From: UBA1731 sp045595285
GTDB lineage: Bacteria; Verrucomicrobiota; Kiritimatiellia; RFP12; UBA1067
Direction of reading: 5' to 3'
DNA length: 20,178 nt
Assembly: GCA_045595285.1 (NCBI GenBank)
Contig: JAZOAC010000131.1
Coordinates: 1 to 20,178 of the forward strand
In this document: positions 6,044-14,313 of the stretch, piece after piece
How the letters are laid out: every line of letters begins with the position of its first letter
How positions within the stretch are numbered: position 1 is the first letter of the stretch
Position numbers and translations under genes: made by a program
Notes under the pieces: model-generated
Seen by the model: only the letters and a program-made list of their open reading frames with translations
Database searches by the model: none
What the model was told of the DNA's origin: nothing

Positions 6044-7000
6044 CTCCTTTGGCATCGGATATATCTTGATGTATGCGTCTTCCTTTAGGCGGGAAATCCA
6101 TTCGTCATACGCTTTTTTTGCGGCTTCATTGCGGACATTGGCGGCAATCATGTCGTAAGCCTCTGAAAAGGACAGCTTCTTTGCCTTGGATTCAGACTCC
6201 TTCTTCACGATGAACCCCCAGCCGTCAAGATCTATCATATTGGAAACCTTGCCGACATCAAGCTTCGATATCACCTCTGCGATTTCTGGCCTGAACGCCT
6301 CTTCCGGGTTTATGTCCGCCCATAGTCCACCGTCCTTCGCATGCGAATCGGCGGAATACCTGATTGCCAACTCCGCAAAACTGACACCTGCCGCCAGTTC
6401 TTCACCAATCTGAGCCCATCGAGTGCTGAGGCTGGGAATCCCATCCCCTTCTCTGCCGGGCTTGAGAAGTATAACCCGAACCGAAACCTTCGCCACTTGC
6501 TGATACCGTCCAGAATTACACTCATACTCCTTCTTCATGGCGGCGGGAGAAGCGAAGACAAACTGATCTATCATTTGCTGGCGCATTCCGCGGACAAGAA
6601 TATCCTCCTTGACGGAATTGCGATATTCAGTCAAGGGCACCCTTGAACGGGATAGCTCCTCCTCAAGTCGGTTCATATCCCCGCCGAAGGCATTGTGCAC
6701 GATTTCACGAATCTGATTGTCTATGACCCACTCGGGTATCTCCACACTCTTGGCAACCGACGCCTTCAGGATCAGGCGTCGCTCAATCAATGTATCGAGC
6801 GCAGCCCGGTACAGGCTCTCCATCTCGGATTCATCGGCAGATGCCATGCGCCTACCCGCATCCGGATTCCTGCGGAGTTCGTTCATCACATCACCGACAG
6901 TGATCACATTGGAGTCCACTCGTGCGGCAATGCCGTCAAGCTTCGCCGCAGACACCGCGACAGAAACGGACGCGGCAAGAACAATCATCAGTTTTTTCAT
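6041..7000 (-). CDS. SurA-like periplasmic chaperone with parvulin peptidyl-prolyl isomerase domain
   Basis: The 319-residue protein has a Sec signal peptide (MKKLMIVLAASVSVAVSA, cleavage near residue 18-19) followed by the SurA N-terminal chaperone segment (LDGIAARVDSNVITVGDVMNEL, then a helical region to about 165). A single parvulin-type rotamase domain spans about residues 170-268 (VSVRVILLKP, then SFAELAIRYSADSHAKDGGLW, then VGKVSNMIDLDGWGFIVKK). SurA proteins assist folding of outer-membrane and secreted proteins in the periplasm. E. coli SurA has two parvulin domains; this one has one, as in many PrsA/SurA homologues. The start overlaps the stop of the upstream pseudopilin by ATGA and has no Shine-Dalgarno of its own, so its translation is probably coupled. 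The partnership with the pseudopilin is inferred. Confidence 0.88.
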   Translation of the reverse strand: MKKLMIVLAASVSVAVSAAKLDGIAARVDSNVITVGDVMNELRRNPDAGRRMASADESEMESLYRAALDTLIERRLILKASVAKSVEIPEWVIDNQIREIVHNAFGGDMNRLEEELSRSRVPLTEYRNSVKEDILVRGMRQQMIDQFVFASPAAMKKEYECNSGRYQQVAKVSVRVILLKPGREGDGIPSLSTRWAQIGEELAAGVSFAELAIRYSADSHAKDGGLWADINPEEAFRPEIAEVISKLDVGKVSNMIDLDGWGFIVKKESESKAKKLSFSEAYDMIAANVRNEAAKKAYDEWISRLKEDAYIKIYPMPKE

Positions 7001-7947
7001 TCGTTGACCACTTCATATTGGGAACCGCTGAACGTGTAATCCTGTCCAGTGCAAAGCCAAGTTGTGAGAGCCGTGATGTTGTCCAGATTCCCGGAACGCG
7101 GCAGCACTAGCTTGGCGCAATGGCCATCGGCAAACGCAACGTGTGCACTGTAATCCTGCCCTGACTTGTGGTTGAAACCGATGGCCTCAGGAGCACCGTC
7201 CGAAGGCTTATTGTACCTTTCCACGCCACCCTGGTCGTTCTGGTACTGAAGAATTGCGTCATTGGCCGGTTCCGCTCCGGTCGAGTAGTCGGGCTGCTGT
7301 ATGCCATTGTCGACAAACGGTATCTCCGCAAAGAGAAGCACCCTGTCAGCGGAACGGGGACGAGATGTCGGAGCCGATGAATACTTGAAAGAGAAAGACC
7401 CGCTTCCATACGCCTTCCGTCCGCCAGTCTCTCCGGCGGCTACCTTTACGGCCGAGGAATCCCAGCCAAAGAAACTGTTCATGGCATAGCTCCATGACGG
7501 GGCTGGACGATTGCCGCGCTTGCAGTGCTTCGTGTGGGACGGACAGAGATAGGCGCTGCGAGCGCCACCCATGGCGCGCCATATCGTACCATTGGTGATT
7601 GCCGTATGCTGCAACTTGCCATCGTCTGAGGCCTCATGATAGCATGACACTGGCTGATTGCCTGTATCATATCCAATCCAGCCCTGATACCAGCGCTCTT
7701 CATTATAATGTTCGGATGACGAGTCCAGATTAAGATACTTGAACGGACCCGCGGAAGGATAATAACCATCCTTGGACGCCTGCGCCAAAACAGCATTGCA
7801 CAGCGACCGCATGTTGTTCAGGCAGTTTGTCGCGAGTGCGCTTTCTGTGGAACTCGAGAACTGGGTCAGCATCACCCCCCCGAGAACGGCGATAATGCCG
7901 ATTACGATGAGAAGTTCTATGAGCGAAAAGCCTTTTTGGGATTTCAT
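6997..7947 (-). CDS. Pseudopilin with type III (prepilin) signal and C-terminal HVxFxDGH motif (DUF1559-like)
   Basis: The 316-residue protein opens with a short leader and a textbook prepilin peptidase site: KSQKG before FSLIELLIVIGIIAVLGG, with Glu at position +5 of the mature protein. The rest resembles the large DUF1559/H-X9-DG type pseudopilins common in planctomycetes and other PVC bacteria. They carry CPSH (135-138), an AMNSFFGW segment, and near the C-terminus the motif HVAFADGHCAKL (269-280). Such proteins should be embedded in the inner membrane until assembled into a pseudopilus. The ATG follows an AGTTGGT repeat array with no Shine-Dalgarno. It overlaps the SurA-like gene downstream. 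Confidence 0.9.
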   Translation of the reverse strand: MKSQKGFSLIELLIVIGIIAVLGGVMLTQFSSSTESALATNCLNNMRSLCNAVLAQASKDGYYPSAGPFKYLNLDSSSEHYNEERWYQGWIGYDTGNQPVSCYHEASDDGKLQHTAITNGTIWRAMGGARSAYLCPSHTKHCKRGNRPAPSWSYAMNSFFGWDSSAVKVAAGETGGRKAYGSGSFSFKYSSAPTSRPRSADRVLLFAEIPFVDNGIQQPDYSTGAEPANDAILQYQNDQGGVERYNKPSDGAPEAIGFNHKSGQDYSAHVAFADGHCAKLVLPRSGNLDNITALTTWLCTGQDYTFSGSQYEVVNE

Positions 7948-7983
7948 AGTTGGGTAGTTGGTAGTTGATAGTTGGTAGGAAAT
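7948..7983. repeat. 7-nt repeat array AGTTGGT, directly against a start codon
   Basis: Units AGTTGGG (plus one extra T), AGTTGGT, AGTTGAT, AGTTGGT, AGGAAAT occupy half of the 70-bp gap between the K-like gene and the next pseudopilin. They touch the ATG of the latter. The motif is the same as upstream of rsmA. Confidence 0.75.
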
Positions 7984-8017
7984 CTATTGTTTTCAATCGA
8001 CATGCGATCAACCGTTG

Positions 8018-11000
8018 TCAGTCGAGCTGGTGATAGAAGAGGACTCGCATCTTGTGAGGAGGATATTTGCGCTCGTTCAAACGCCATGACTCCTCATTCG
8101 TGCCCGGCTCGACATAAAGATACTTTGACGCATTGTCCTTTCCGTAATAAGGATCCTCCGTTCCACCGGTAGCCGTCACAAACTGTCCGTTCTTGCTTGG
8201 CGCATTGGGATCGCGCCACACGAGTGCGACGGCGCGTGCACCAGACCCGCCACCACCACCCGCCGCCGCTTCAGCGCGCACAAAGACAAGGAACAGCTGA
8301 TGATTGTTGGCAAAGCACCCCTTCAGATAGCCATAGAGAAACTTTCGATCGGCCAGAGACATCTCATTCTGCAGTATTGACTCTATCCTGGCGAAATCAA
8401 CGCCAGATGGTTCCCAAATGATGTCGCCCGCAGACCAGTCGAGAATATCCATCGTATTATCTGTGAAACCATCAAGGGCATCGGCCCAATCATCTGCACG
8501 GTAGAACTCTTTCGCCTCCTTGCGGAAGGCATGCATCCAGAATGCGGTCATCGCATAGACGTCATTATACTCGTAAGACCACTTGAAAAGGTAATCTTCT
8601 GTATCCTTGAATTCCGAGGCTCCGGCCTTCATGTAATCCTTCTCGGCATCATACTGCCAATTTGTGCCGGCCGCCCACCAGTCGCGAGGCATATTGGCAA
8701 ATGCGCCGAACATGACGTTTGTGATGTCCGTATAGGGATTGACGCGCAGACCCGCTCCGCTGTCATCAAACGGCATGTCGTCAAGAAGCCCCCAGTCCCA
8801 GGATTCATTTCCCTCATTGAATGCCCGCGAACGGTACGTTCTCCACATCAAACCGTTATGCGCGACATTGTCAGCGGATGTACGCACCCTGCCGTCATAC
8901 ACTGCCGAATTATACTCCAGATCACCCCATTCCGGACCTTTGCCAATCGAGCCGTGCCTGCAGTCACGCGTCTGGGGGATGAGCAGCCATTCATACATGG
9001 ATTGCAGATACCCCTGGTCGGACACGGACATGAAGATATCAAGATCGCACCAGCTGTTCTTTTCGCGAAAATCCTTGATTCGCCTAAACCATTCGTCCTT
9101 GGGATTGACAAACTTGTCTTCCGCCCACCACTGTTCCGGTGCCCAGTTATAGCGCGGATCGTTCGCCATGTACACCTTCTGCTTCCATATGGTCTGACGT
9201 TCCACCCCATTGTTCGCGGGATTGTCAAAATACGCCTTGCTCGGCTCAATGCCAGCAGCCGCATCGGATGTCTGCGCAAAGAAACGCAAAGCCGGCGCGC
9301 CGGCATCCGCACCTGTGATGCGATTGAAGTTATTTACATCCTTGTTGTCGGACAATCCATTTACCGAATCGTATGCCGGTATCGCCGGCACCATGTCAAC
9401 AGTTTTCCCGTCAGCATCCTTGATATGCGCCCAAATCGCAACAGAAGGACGATACTTTACTGTGCTGCCACTCTTAAATGTCGCCGCAAAATCAACCCTT
9501 GTCCTCAGGTCCGATGCGTAAAAATCAAACTCCTGGCCATCCTCGACGCTGATCAATGTCTCGTTCCCGGACGACGAGTCCACTTCATATGTTAATTTCG
9601 CAAGGACATAAGTGTGGGTAAGATCTCCTGCTCTAATCAGGACATTCCTTACGGTCGACATTTCAGCCCCTTCGTCTCGTCCATTCACCGCAGGTGTCTC
9701 AACACGGCCAGACCCCTTGACCTCAAGATATGCCTTCCCTGCGGTATTATTCGGGTTTGACCACTTGAAATCGCTCCCCAAGGCGAAGAAATCGCGACGC
9801 AGACCGTCATCATCCAGATCCCCGTCGCCCTTTGCCGAACCTTCTTCCACAAAGAACACACGCGCGAAGGCCTCGGCGGTATATTGGGATGAACGCCCCT
9901 GTGAGCCGCTCTGATATGGATACACAGAGGTCAACGTCGGCTCAAGCCCCTCTATTTTAACTTCCAGTTTGCAGAAATCCGTTCGTGTCTGCTTGCCTGT
10001 GTTGTCAGGAGGAGACGGCTGGCCCTTCTCATACAACGTCTTGTACCTCACACATGTATCATTGAGATTCACGCCACAGATCATCGGGTTGGCCTCGACG
10101 CTAGGGATGCAGAGCGACACCGGGACGCTGTCAACGTCCAGATAGTCGCACAACAGAGCGATGGACAGGACAGGGAAGTGCTCCTTCATGCGATGCCAGA
10201 ACTCAGCCCCCGTCTCATAACAGTTTTTCAGGGTCCGCTGGGAATGATCCTCCCCCTGAAACCAGCCAAGCCCGTAAAACGGCTGACATTCCGGATATCT
10301 GAGATCCACACGGTTCAAGGCGCTGTATGCCTGATATGTAAGGTTGGAATCCCCGTTCCAGCCACCGGCCATGAAAACCTGGCGCCTGGCAATGTCATTT
10401 CCTACGCTCGAATAGAATGTGCCGGCAGATCCCTGCAGACGCTTTATAAAAGGCGATGAAATGCCGCCGAGAACCTTTCCTCCAAGCGCGAGGTTGAAAT
10501 CCATAAGAGAGACAAACGGAACATCGCTGAATGATGGCGTCACGCCAAATCCGCTTCCGTCGGACATTGCATTCAGAAACGCAGAGGACAAGGATCCGCC
10601 AGAATTCATGCGCCCCTCATTTGATGAACGGAACAGATATGTCGGCGAGATGCGTCCATGGTCGGCCGACGAACGGTTAAGCCTGTGTTTTTGAACACCG
10701 TCGAAGTCGATGAAACTGTTCAACTCAAACAGGTCTGAAACATTCACGGCGGTGAATGCGTACTGTCCAAGTCCATAGTTGAAGGAATGCCATTTCGCCG
10801 TACGCGTGTGGCGGCTCCAGTAGCGCACCTCGTTTATCAGGCATGGCGGCAGATAGCCGAGCCCTTCCAGGGTGAGCGTGGAGACCGTGTCGGCGTGGGC
10901 GCACTCGTTCGACGGCGTAAAGACCCTTCCGTGCCAATTGTCGTTCTTTCGCCTGTCGTTCTGGTTCTGTCCGTCATTCCCGTAATCATGGTTGTAGCCG

Positions 11001-11242
11001 ACGCCGGGGAACGGATCGTTGCCGATGGCGGTATCAATCTCGTCCATTGCCCTGGCCAAGGCGGCCTTCACCAGATGGCGCGCCGAGGCATTGCGCCTGA
11101 CATACGAGCTCGGAGCGCGGCTTGCGCGCATGAAGATCGAGAACGACACCGCACTCACGAGCATGAACGCAAACATGCCGAGCACGATAAGCAGCGCCGA
11201 ACCGCTGCGGCCAGAGGATTTCCAACGCAATTTCATCTTCAC
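8018..11242 (-). CDS. Giant GspK/PilX-like minor pseudopilin (1074 aa)
   Basis: The N-terminus has the K-type prepilin layout: a basic leader, a Gly-Ser cleavage site candidate (RSGSALLIVLGMFAFMLVSAVSF) and one membrane helix (about 15-38). It lacks the Glu at +5, as known GspK proteins do. Known GspK is about 320 residues and caps the pseudopilus with GspI and GspJ. This protein is over three times longer, with a large aromatic- and acid-rich periplasmic part of unknown function. Visible oddities are a DGDLDDDG acidic loop (about 470-485), which could bind calcium, and a Gly run (GGGGGSG, about 990). It ends in PHKMRVLFYHQLD. The GTG at 11242 overlaps the upstream stop (GTGA); an in-frame ATG at 11236 is an alternative. 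It follows the I-, J- and G-like genes, as a K gene should. Confidence 0.82.
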   Translation of the reverse strand: MKMKLRWKSSGRSGSALLIVLGMFAFMLVSAVSFSIFMRASRAPSSYVRRNASARHLVKAALARAMDEIDTAIGNDPFPGVGYNHDYGNDGQNQNDRRKNDNWHGRVFTPSNECAHADTVSTLTLEGLGYLPPCLINEVRYWSRHTRTAKWHSFNYGLGQYAFTAVNVSDLFELNSFIDFDGVQKHRLNRSSADHGRISPTYLFRSSNEGRMNSGGSLSSAFLNAMSDGSGFGVTPSFSDVPFVSLMDFNLALGGKVLGGISSPFIKRLQGSAGTFYSSVGNDIARRQVFMAGGWNGDSNLTYQAYSALNRVDLRYPECQPFYGLGWFQGEDHSQRTLKNCYETGAEFWHRMKEHFPVLSIALLCDYLDVDSVPVSLCIPSVEANPMICGVNLNDTCVRYKTLYEKGQPSPPDNTGKQTRTDFCKLEVKIEGLEPTLTSVYPYQSGSQGRSSQYTAEAFARVFFVEEGSAKGDGDLDDDGLRRDFFALGSDFKWSNPNNTAGKAYLEVKGSGRVETPAVNGRDEGAEMSTVRNVLIRAGDLTHTYVLAKLTYEVDSSSGNETLISVEDGQEFDFYASDLRTRVDFAATFKSGSTVKYRPSVAIWAHIKDADGKTVDMVPAIPAYDSVNGLSDNKDVNNFNRITGADAGAPALRFFAQTSDAAAGIEPSKAYFDNPANNGVERQTIWKQKVYMANDPRYNWAPEQWWAEDKFVNPKDEWFRRIKDFREKNSWCDLDIFMSVSDQGYLQSMYEWLLIPQTRDCRHGSIGKGPEWGDLEYNSAVYDGRVRTSADNVAHNGLMWRTYRSRAFNEGNESWDWGLLDDMPFDDSGAGLRVNPYTDITNVMFGAFANMPRDWWAAGTNWQYDAEKDYMKAGASEFKDTEDYLFKWSYEYNDVYAMTAFWMHAFRKEAKEFYRADDWADALDGFTDNTMDILDWSAGDIIWEPSGVDFARIESILQNEMSLADRKFLYGYLKGCFANNHQLFLVFVRAEAAAGGGGGSGARAVALVWRDPNAPSKNGQFVTATGGTEDPYYGKDNASKYLYVEPGTNEESWRLNERKYPPHKMRVLFYHQLD

Positions 11243-11703
11243 CTGATCCCCATTTCTTCCGGCTTCAGCCTATTCAGGTTTGGCAGATACATGAACGTAC
11301 TCAGGGACTTGCCGACATCATCCTTCGAATCGGAGGCATCACCGGCATTCGCCACCATGAATTCATACGGCATGCCCCAAGGATCCAGAACATGCCCCCT
11401 GGTCACGGCACCATTATACAGCACAGGAACACGCGGAGCCTCTCCGCCCAGAATGAACTTGAGAGCTCCTTCGGACGCGGGCGTCCAGGCCTTCGATGTA
11501 GCCATGGATGCAAGAGAATGGTCTTTGTCGTAATTCTCGTATGCAAGAATCGCATTCGTCATTTCGCGGACCTCTGTCGTGGCGCGGGCTATCTGCGAAC
11601 GGGTGCGCGCCTTCATGACCGCCGAGGATGCTGCGCCAGTCAAGATGGCGATCATGGCGATCACCACAAGAAGCTCTATGAGAGTAAATCCTTTTCTCAT
11701 CAT
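11239..11703 (-). CDS. GspG-like pseudopilin
   Basis: This 154-residue protein has a classic prepilin N-terminus (MMRKG before FTLIELLVVIAMIAIL, Glu +5). It also has the major-pseudopilin signature DPWGMPYEF at residues 107-115, equivalent to DPWGNPY of GspG. GspG is the main subunit of the type II secretion pseudopilus; its mature N-terminal helix anchors in the inner membrane and packs in the pilus core. The ATG overlaps the stop of the J-like gene (ATGA), with GAGGTGG just upstream. Canonical T2SS operons place G first, before H-I-J-K. Here a G-like gene sits between J and K, and two or three more G-like proteins occur upstream. Confidence 0.9.
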   Translation of the reverse strand: MMRKGFTLIELLVVIAMIAILTGAASSAVMKARTRSQIARATTEVREMTNAILAYENYDKDHSLASMATSKAWTPASEGALKFILGGEAPRVPVLYNGAVTRGHVLDPWGMPYEFMVANAGDASDSKDDVGKSLSTFMYLPNLNRLKPEEMGIR

Positions 11704-12191
11704 TCCACCTCGTCCGGCCAGGTTGTGATGTCATCTTCCGTGTCCGGTCTGCGATCCGGGCCGTAGCTTCGAACCCCAACAATGAAGTTTCCGACAGACT
11801 CCGACTCGGGCTTGCCGAGCCCGCTTCTCTGCCAAGAACTCTTTCCGGCATCGGCATTCCCGAAATTGCCGGACACGGCATTGAGCCCCTTCCGCAATTC
11901 GGAGGCCTTGCGCACGCCTCTTCTGTGAAGTGTCGTCGAGTCGGAATCACCGCTGTCGTCCCACGGCGAGACGGCGCAGTAGTTCTCACCCATGTACGGC
12001 AACACATTATCCGCCATGAAATGTATCCTGGACAGGTTGCGCTCCGTCTCGGTCATGTCCGCAACACCGGCCTTTCCCGTACGCCAGGCAATCGCACTCT
12101 GATTGAAGATCATGGTAAGTATCGTCACAAGCATACCCATCAGCACGCTGGCAACCAACACCTCAAGAAGCGTAAATCCGGCTCTTTTCAT
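11700..12191 (-). CDS. GspJ-like minor pseudopilin
   Basis: I take the ATG at 12191 because it places the prepilin signal at the N-terminus (MKRAG before FTLLEVLVASVLMGMLVTIL) and overlaps the stop of the preceding gene by ATGA. A longer upstream frame exists but runs through that gene. The 163-residue product continues with NQSAIAWRTGKAGVADMTETERNLSRI, which fits the J-type helix, and ends in a short variable domain (SYGPDRRPDTEDDITTWPDEVE). The J assignment rests mainly on position between the I-like and K-like genes and on the long hydrophobic helix. J would join I and K at the pseudopilus tip. It is somewhat shorter than typical GspJ (about 200 aa). Confidence 0.82.
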   Translation of the reverse strand: MKRAGFTLLEVLVASVLMGMLVTILTMIFNQSAIAWRTGKAGVADMTETERNLSRIHFMADNVLPYMGENYCAVSPWDDSGDSDSTTLHRRGVRKASELRKGLNAVSGNFGNADAGKSSWQRSGLGKPESESVGNFIVGVRSYGPDRRPDTEDDITTWPDEVE

Positions 12192-12802
12192 TGGTTGGAG
12201 TCTCCCTGGAAGTGTACTTCGGTGGAAAACACCGGCTGAGCCATGAGCGTATTGCGCAGATTCTTGCGCACACATCTCACTGCAAGCGTGATTATCGGGG
12301 AATTCTCGTTTTCCCGAGACGCGACAAGAGCATAGGTCATGCCGGCGGGAAGCGAGACCGAACTGGGCAGACTCCAACCCGTCCTATCCGCCTTTATGAG
12401 ATCGCTGTAGACCTGTCTTGCCTTGTTCGCGGGATCGGCAGACACATAATACACCTTTGAAGACCGGGAACCTTCCGTCTCAAAATAAGCGAGCCAGCCC
12501 TTGTCCGGAAGCACCTGTATGCGGGCACTGGAGCCATCACCGGAGGACACGCCAGAATTGAGACGCTTAAACGGAAGCTTCTGCCATTCCGACCACTTGA
12601 GATCGCGCGACGAAAGCGCCACGACAAGCGGATTCAATATCTGGTCCGCCAAAGCCGCCGAAGCAACATCCTCCCTGCTCTGCCGACTCTCGCGAAATCC
12701 AAGCGAATACAGGGAAATCATGGCAAGCACCCCCCCCGCCATAATGAATATGGCAAGATTGACCTCGATGAGAGTAAAAGCTCTCTTGAACATGCTTTTC
12801 AC
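12188..12802 (-). CDS. GspI/PilV-like minor pseudopilin
   Basis: The 204-residue product starts at a GTG (12802) preceded by AAGGAT about 8 bases away; an ATG at 12793 is an alternative. The leader is unusual: the residue before the cleavage site is Ala, not Gly (KRA before FTLIEVNLAIFIMAGGVLAMISL). Prepilin peptidases accept Ala there, and KRAFTLIE is common in Verrucomicrobia. Glu +5 is present. SREDVASAALADQILNPLVVAL resembles the conserved helix of GspI and PilV, where AxxLAxxxLE is typical. It overlaps the J-like gene downstream. GspI is thought to be the core that recruits J and K during tip assembly. Confidence 0.82.
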   Translation of the reverse strand: MKSMFKRAFTLIEVNLAIFIMAGGVLAMISLYSLGFRESRQSREDVASAALADQILNPLVVALSSRDLKWSEWQKLPFKRLNSGVSSGDGSSARIQVLPDKGWLAYFETEGSRSSKVYYVSADPANKARQVYSDLIKADRTGWSLPSSVSLPAGMTYALVASRENENSPIITLAVRCVRKNLRNTLMAQPVFSTEVHFQGDSNQ

Positions 12803-12803
12803 G

Positions 12804-13634
12804 TCAGATATCCTTCATTTCGTCTTTCGTGTCGCCGATGGACGTCCATCCTGACGGACGGCGGGCCGAGATGTCAATGGGGGGCAGAGACGTTCCGTTA
12901 GATTCCGGCTTGCATTCAATGACCTTATTGACCACTTTTACAAGTTCTTTCTCTGATGGCACATCCGACGGAGATCCGAAAATATAGTTGTCGGGAAGAC
13001 GTATCCGGGCGAATTCATACCCGTACGCATCACCGACATTCCAGTTCGCATTGCCGTCCCCTGCCTTTCTGAACGAGTACACGATAAGTTCATTCGGATC
13101 CTCGCTGTCGCCATTCGCCTTCCGGAAATTGCGGTCCGCCGGCTTCTCCACCAAATATGCCTCGTTACCCACGACATCCTCGACAACCTCGGAATAGACG
13201 GACGAATATTCCATCTTTCTGGTGTTGAACCTGTAAAGCCTGAACGTATCGCTTTTGGACGGACCGGAATCCTCCGCCAGCCCATACGTCAAATCAAGGT
13301 CCGCAAACTCGTCCCCTAGCAGATCGCCGGTGACGCGCGATATCCTGCCGGAGCAACGGACGGCGATCGCAACGCCGGCAGCCACAAATTCCGTCCCTTT
13401 GTTCCGATCCTCTGTCTGGATGACTTCATTGTAGAAATACACTGCCGTAGGCACAAGATCTATGCGGGACCGCTCCTGCGCAAGCGATATAAGCGATGTT
13501 GCGGTGGATATCGCACCACGGTCAGCCATACCTCTGGCAATTGCAAAATAGCCCCCGATGGACATCGTGGCCATGGTGGCCATAATTCCCACGACCACCA
13601 GCAGTTCTACAAGTGTAAACGCTTTCTTAGTCAT
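12804..13634 (-). CDS. GspH/FimT-like minor pseudopilin
   Basis: The 276-residue protein has prepilin leader MTKKA before FTLVELLVVVGIMATMATMSIGGYF (Ala at -1, Glu +5). It continues with a helix, AISTATSLISLAQERSRIDLVPTAVYFYNE, that matches the GspH/FimT pattern of a short helix leading into the first beta strand. Its C-terminal domain is larger than in typical GspH (about 170 aa). The start overlaps the stop of the upstream gene by eight bases (ATGACTAA), so translation is likely coupled. Its place directly ahead of I- and J-like genes matches the H position in standard T2SS operons. Confidence 0.82.
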   Translation of the reverse strand: MTKKAFTLVELLVVVGIMATMATMSIGGYFAIARGMADRGAISTATSLISLAQERSRIDLVPTAVYFYNEVIQTEDRNKGTEFVAAGVAIAVRCSGRISRVTGDLLGDEFADLDLTYGLAEDSGPSKSDTFRLYRFNTRKMEYSSVYSEVVEDVVGNEAYLVEKPADRNFRKANGDSEDPNELIVYSFRKAGDGNANWNVGDAYGYEFARIRLPDNYIFGSPSDVPSEKELVKVVNKVIECKPESNGTSLPPIDISARRPSGWTSIGDTKDEMKDI

Positions 13635-14295
13635 CTATGAATCCATTCGGGTATTTTCCGTGTGCCCGTTCGGCCGCCGGCTGCAAAAGCACCTTCACCG
13701 TGTCGGACTTGGGGTAGTAGTACAAGCGGAAACGGCAGAAGCGGCCGTGATTGGGTCCCTGATATCCAAAGTTCATCGATGACAGCTTGATGCGGTTCGC
13801 GCTTCCCTTCTTTGTGGCTTCGGTGAAATCGCGGCCGCGCATGCACTTTCCGCTGCATTTGCGACTGCCGGAATTCACTATACCGTGCTTGACGGCCGTA
13901 TCCCAGGCTCTGTGGATATCCGTACAGCCTTCATCTACCCCTTGAGCAACAAACAGTCCCGACGGATCCATCACAGGCTTTGCATTCGGTCCGACGGAAA
14001 TCCTGACGATGTCTCGGAAACAATCATCCGCGTCATTGTCGGAGAGCAGTATCGAATCCTTGTTCGCACCCGTACCTTCGGCTAGCTTCTGTATTGGGTC
14101 CGGCCATTCGCCAGTCCGTGCATAGAACGTCTCAAGTCCGCTCTGGAGCAAGGTGCGCATGGCCTTGGCGCGGCCAAGACGGGACTTGTAGAACATACCG
14201 TTCACGCCCACCGTAATCGCTCCCGCCAGGATTGCGATCACCGCAATCACAACCAGCATTTCGACGATCGTAAACCCTTGTCTGAATCTTTTCAT
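13627..14295 (-). CDS. Pseudopilin, GspG-like N-terminus with cysteine-rich C-terminal domain
   Basis: The 222-residue protein has the signal MKRFRQG before FTIVEMLVVIAVIAILAGAITVGV (Glu +5) and a G-type helix continuing to KAMRTLLQSGLETFYARTGEWPDP, where GspG proteins also carry YxxxxGxYP. The C-terminal domain is unlike standard GspG: it holds five cysteines (92, 124, 147, 151, 187), including a CSGKC pair, suggesting disulfides or metal binding after export. A strong Shine-Dalgarno (AGGAGG, 5-6 bases from the ATG) indicates independent efficient initiation. It overlaps the H-like gene by eight bases. Confidence 0.85.
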   Translation of the reverse strand: MKRFRQGFTIVEMLVVIAVIAILAGAITVGVNGMFYKSRLGRAKAMRTLLQSGLETFYARTGEWPDPIQKLAEGTGANKDSILLSDNDADDCFRDIVRISVGPNAKPVMDPSGLFVAQGVDEGCTDIHRAWDTAVKHGIVNSGSRKCSGKCMRGRDFTEATKKGSANRIKLSSMNFGYQGPNHGRFCRFRLYYYPKSDTVKVLLQPAAERAHGKYPNGFIDD

Positions 14296-14313
14296 CTCAA
14301 CCTCCTGCCGAAA

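Noticed and set aside
8531..9595. Plus-strand open frame of 354 codons inside the K-like gene
   Set aside because: Antisense to the 1074-aa pseudopilin, whose N-terminal motif, overlap with its neighbours and uninterrupted length make it the real gene.
12192..12377. N-terminal extension of the J-like pseudopilin
   Set aside because: It would put 62 residues before the prepilin leader and overlap the I-like gene fully; the ATG at 12191 with ATGA overlap is the better start.
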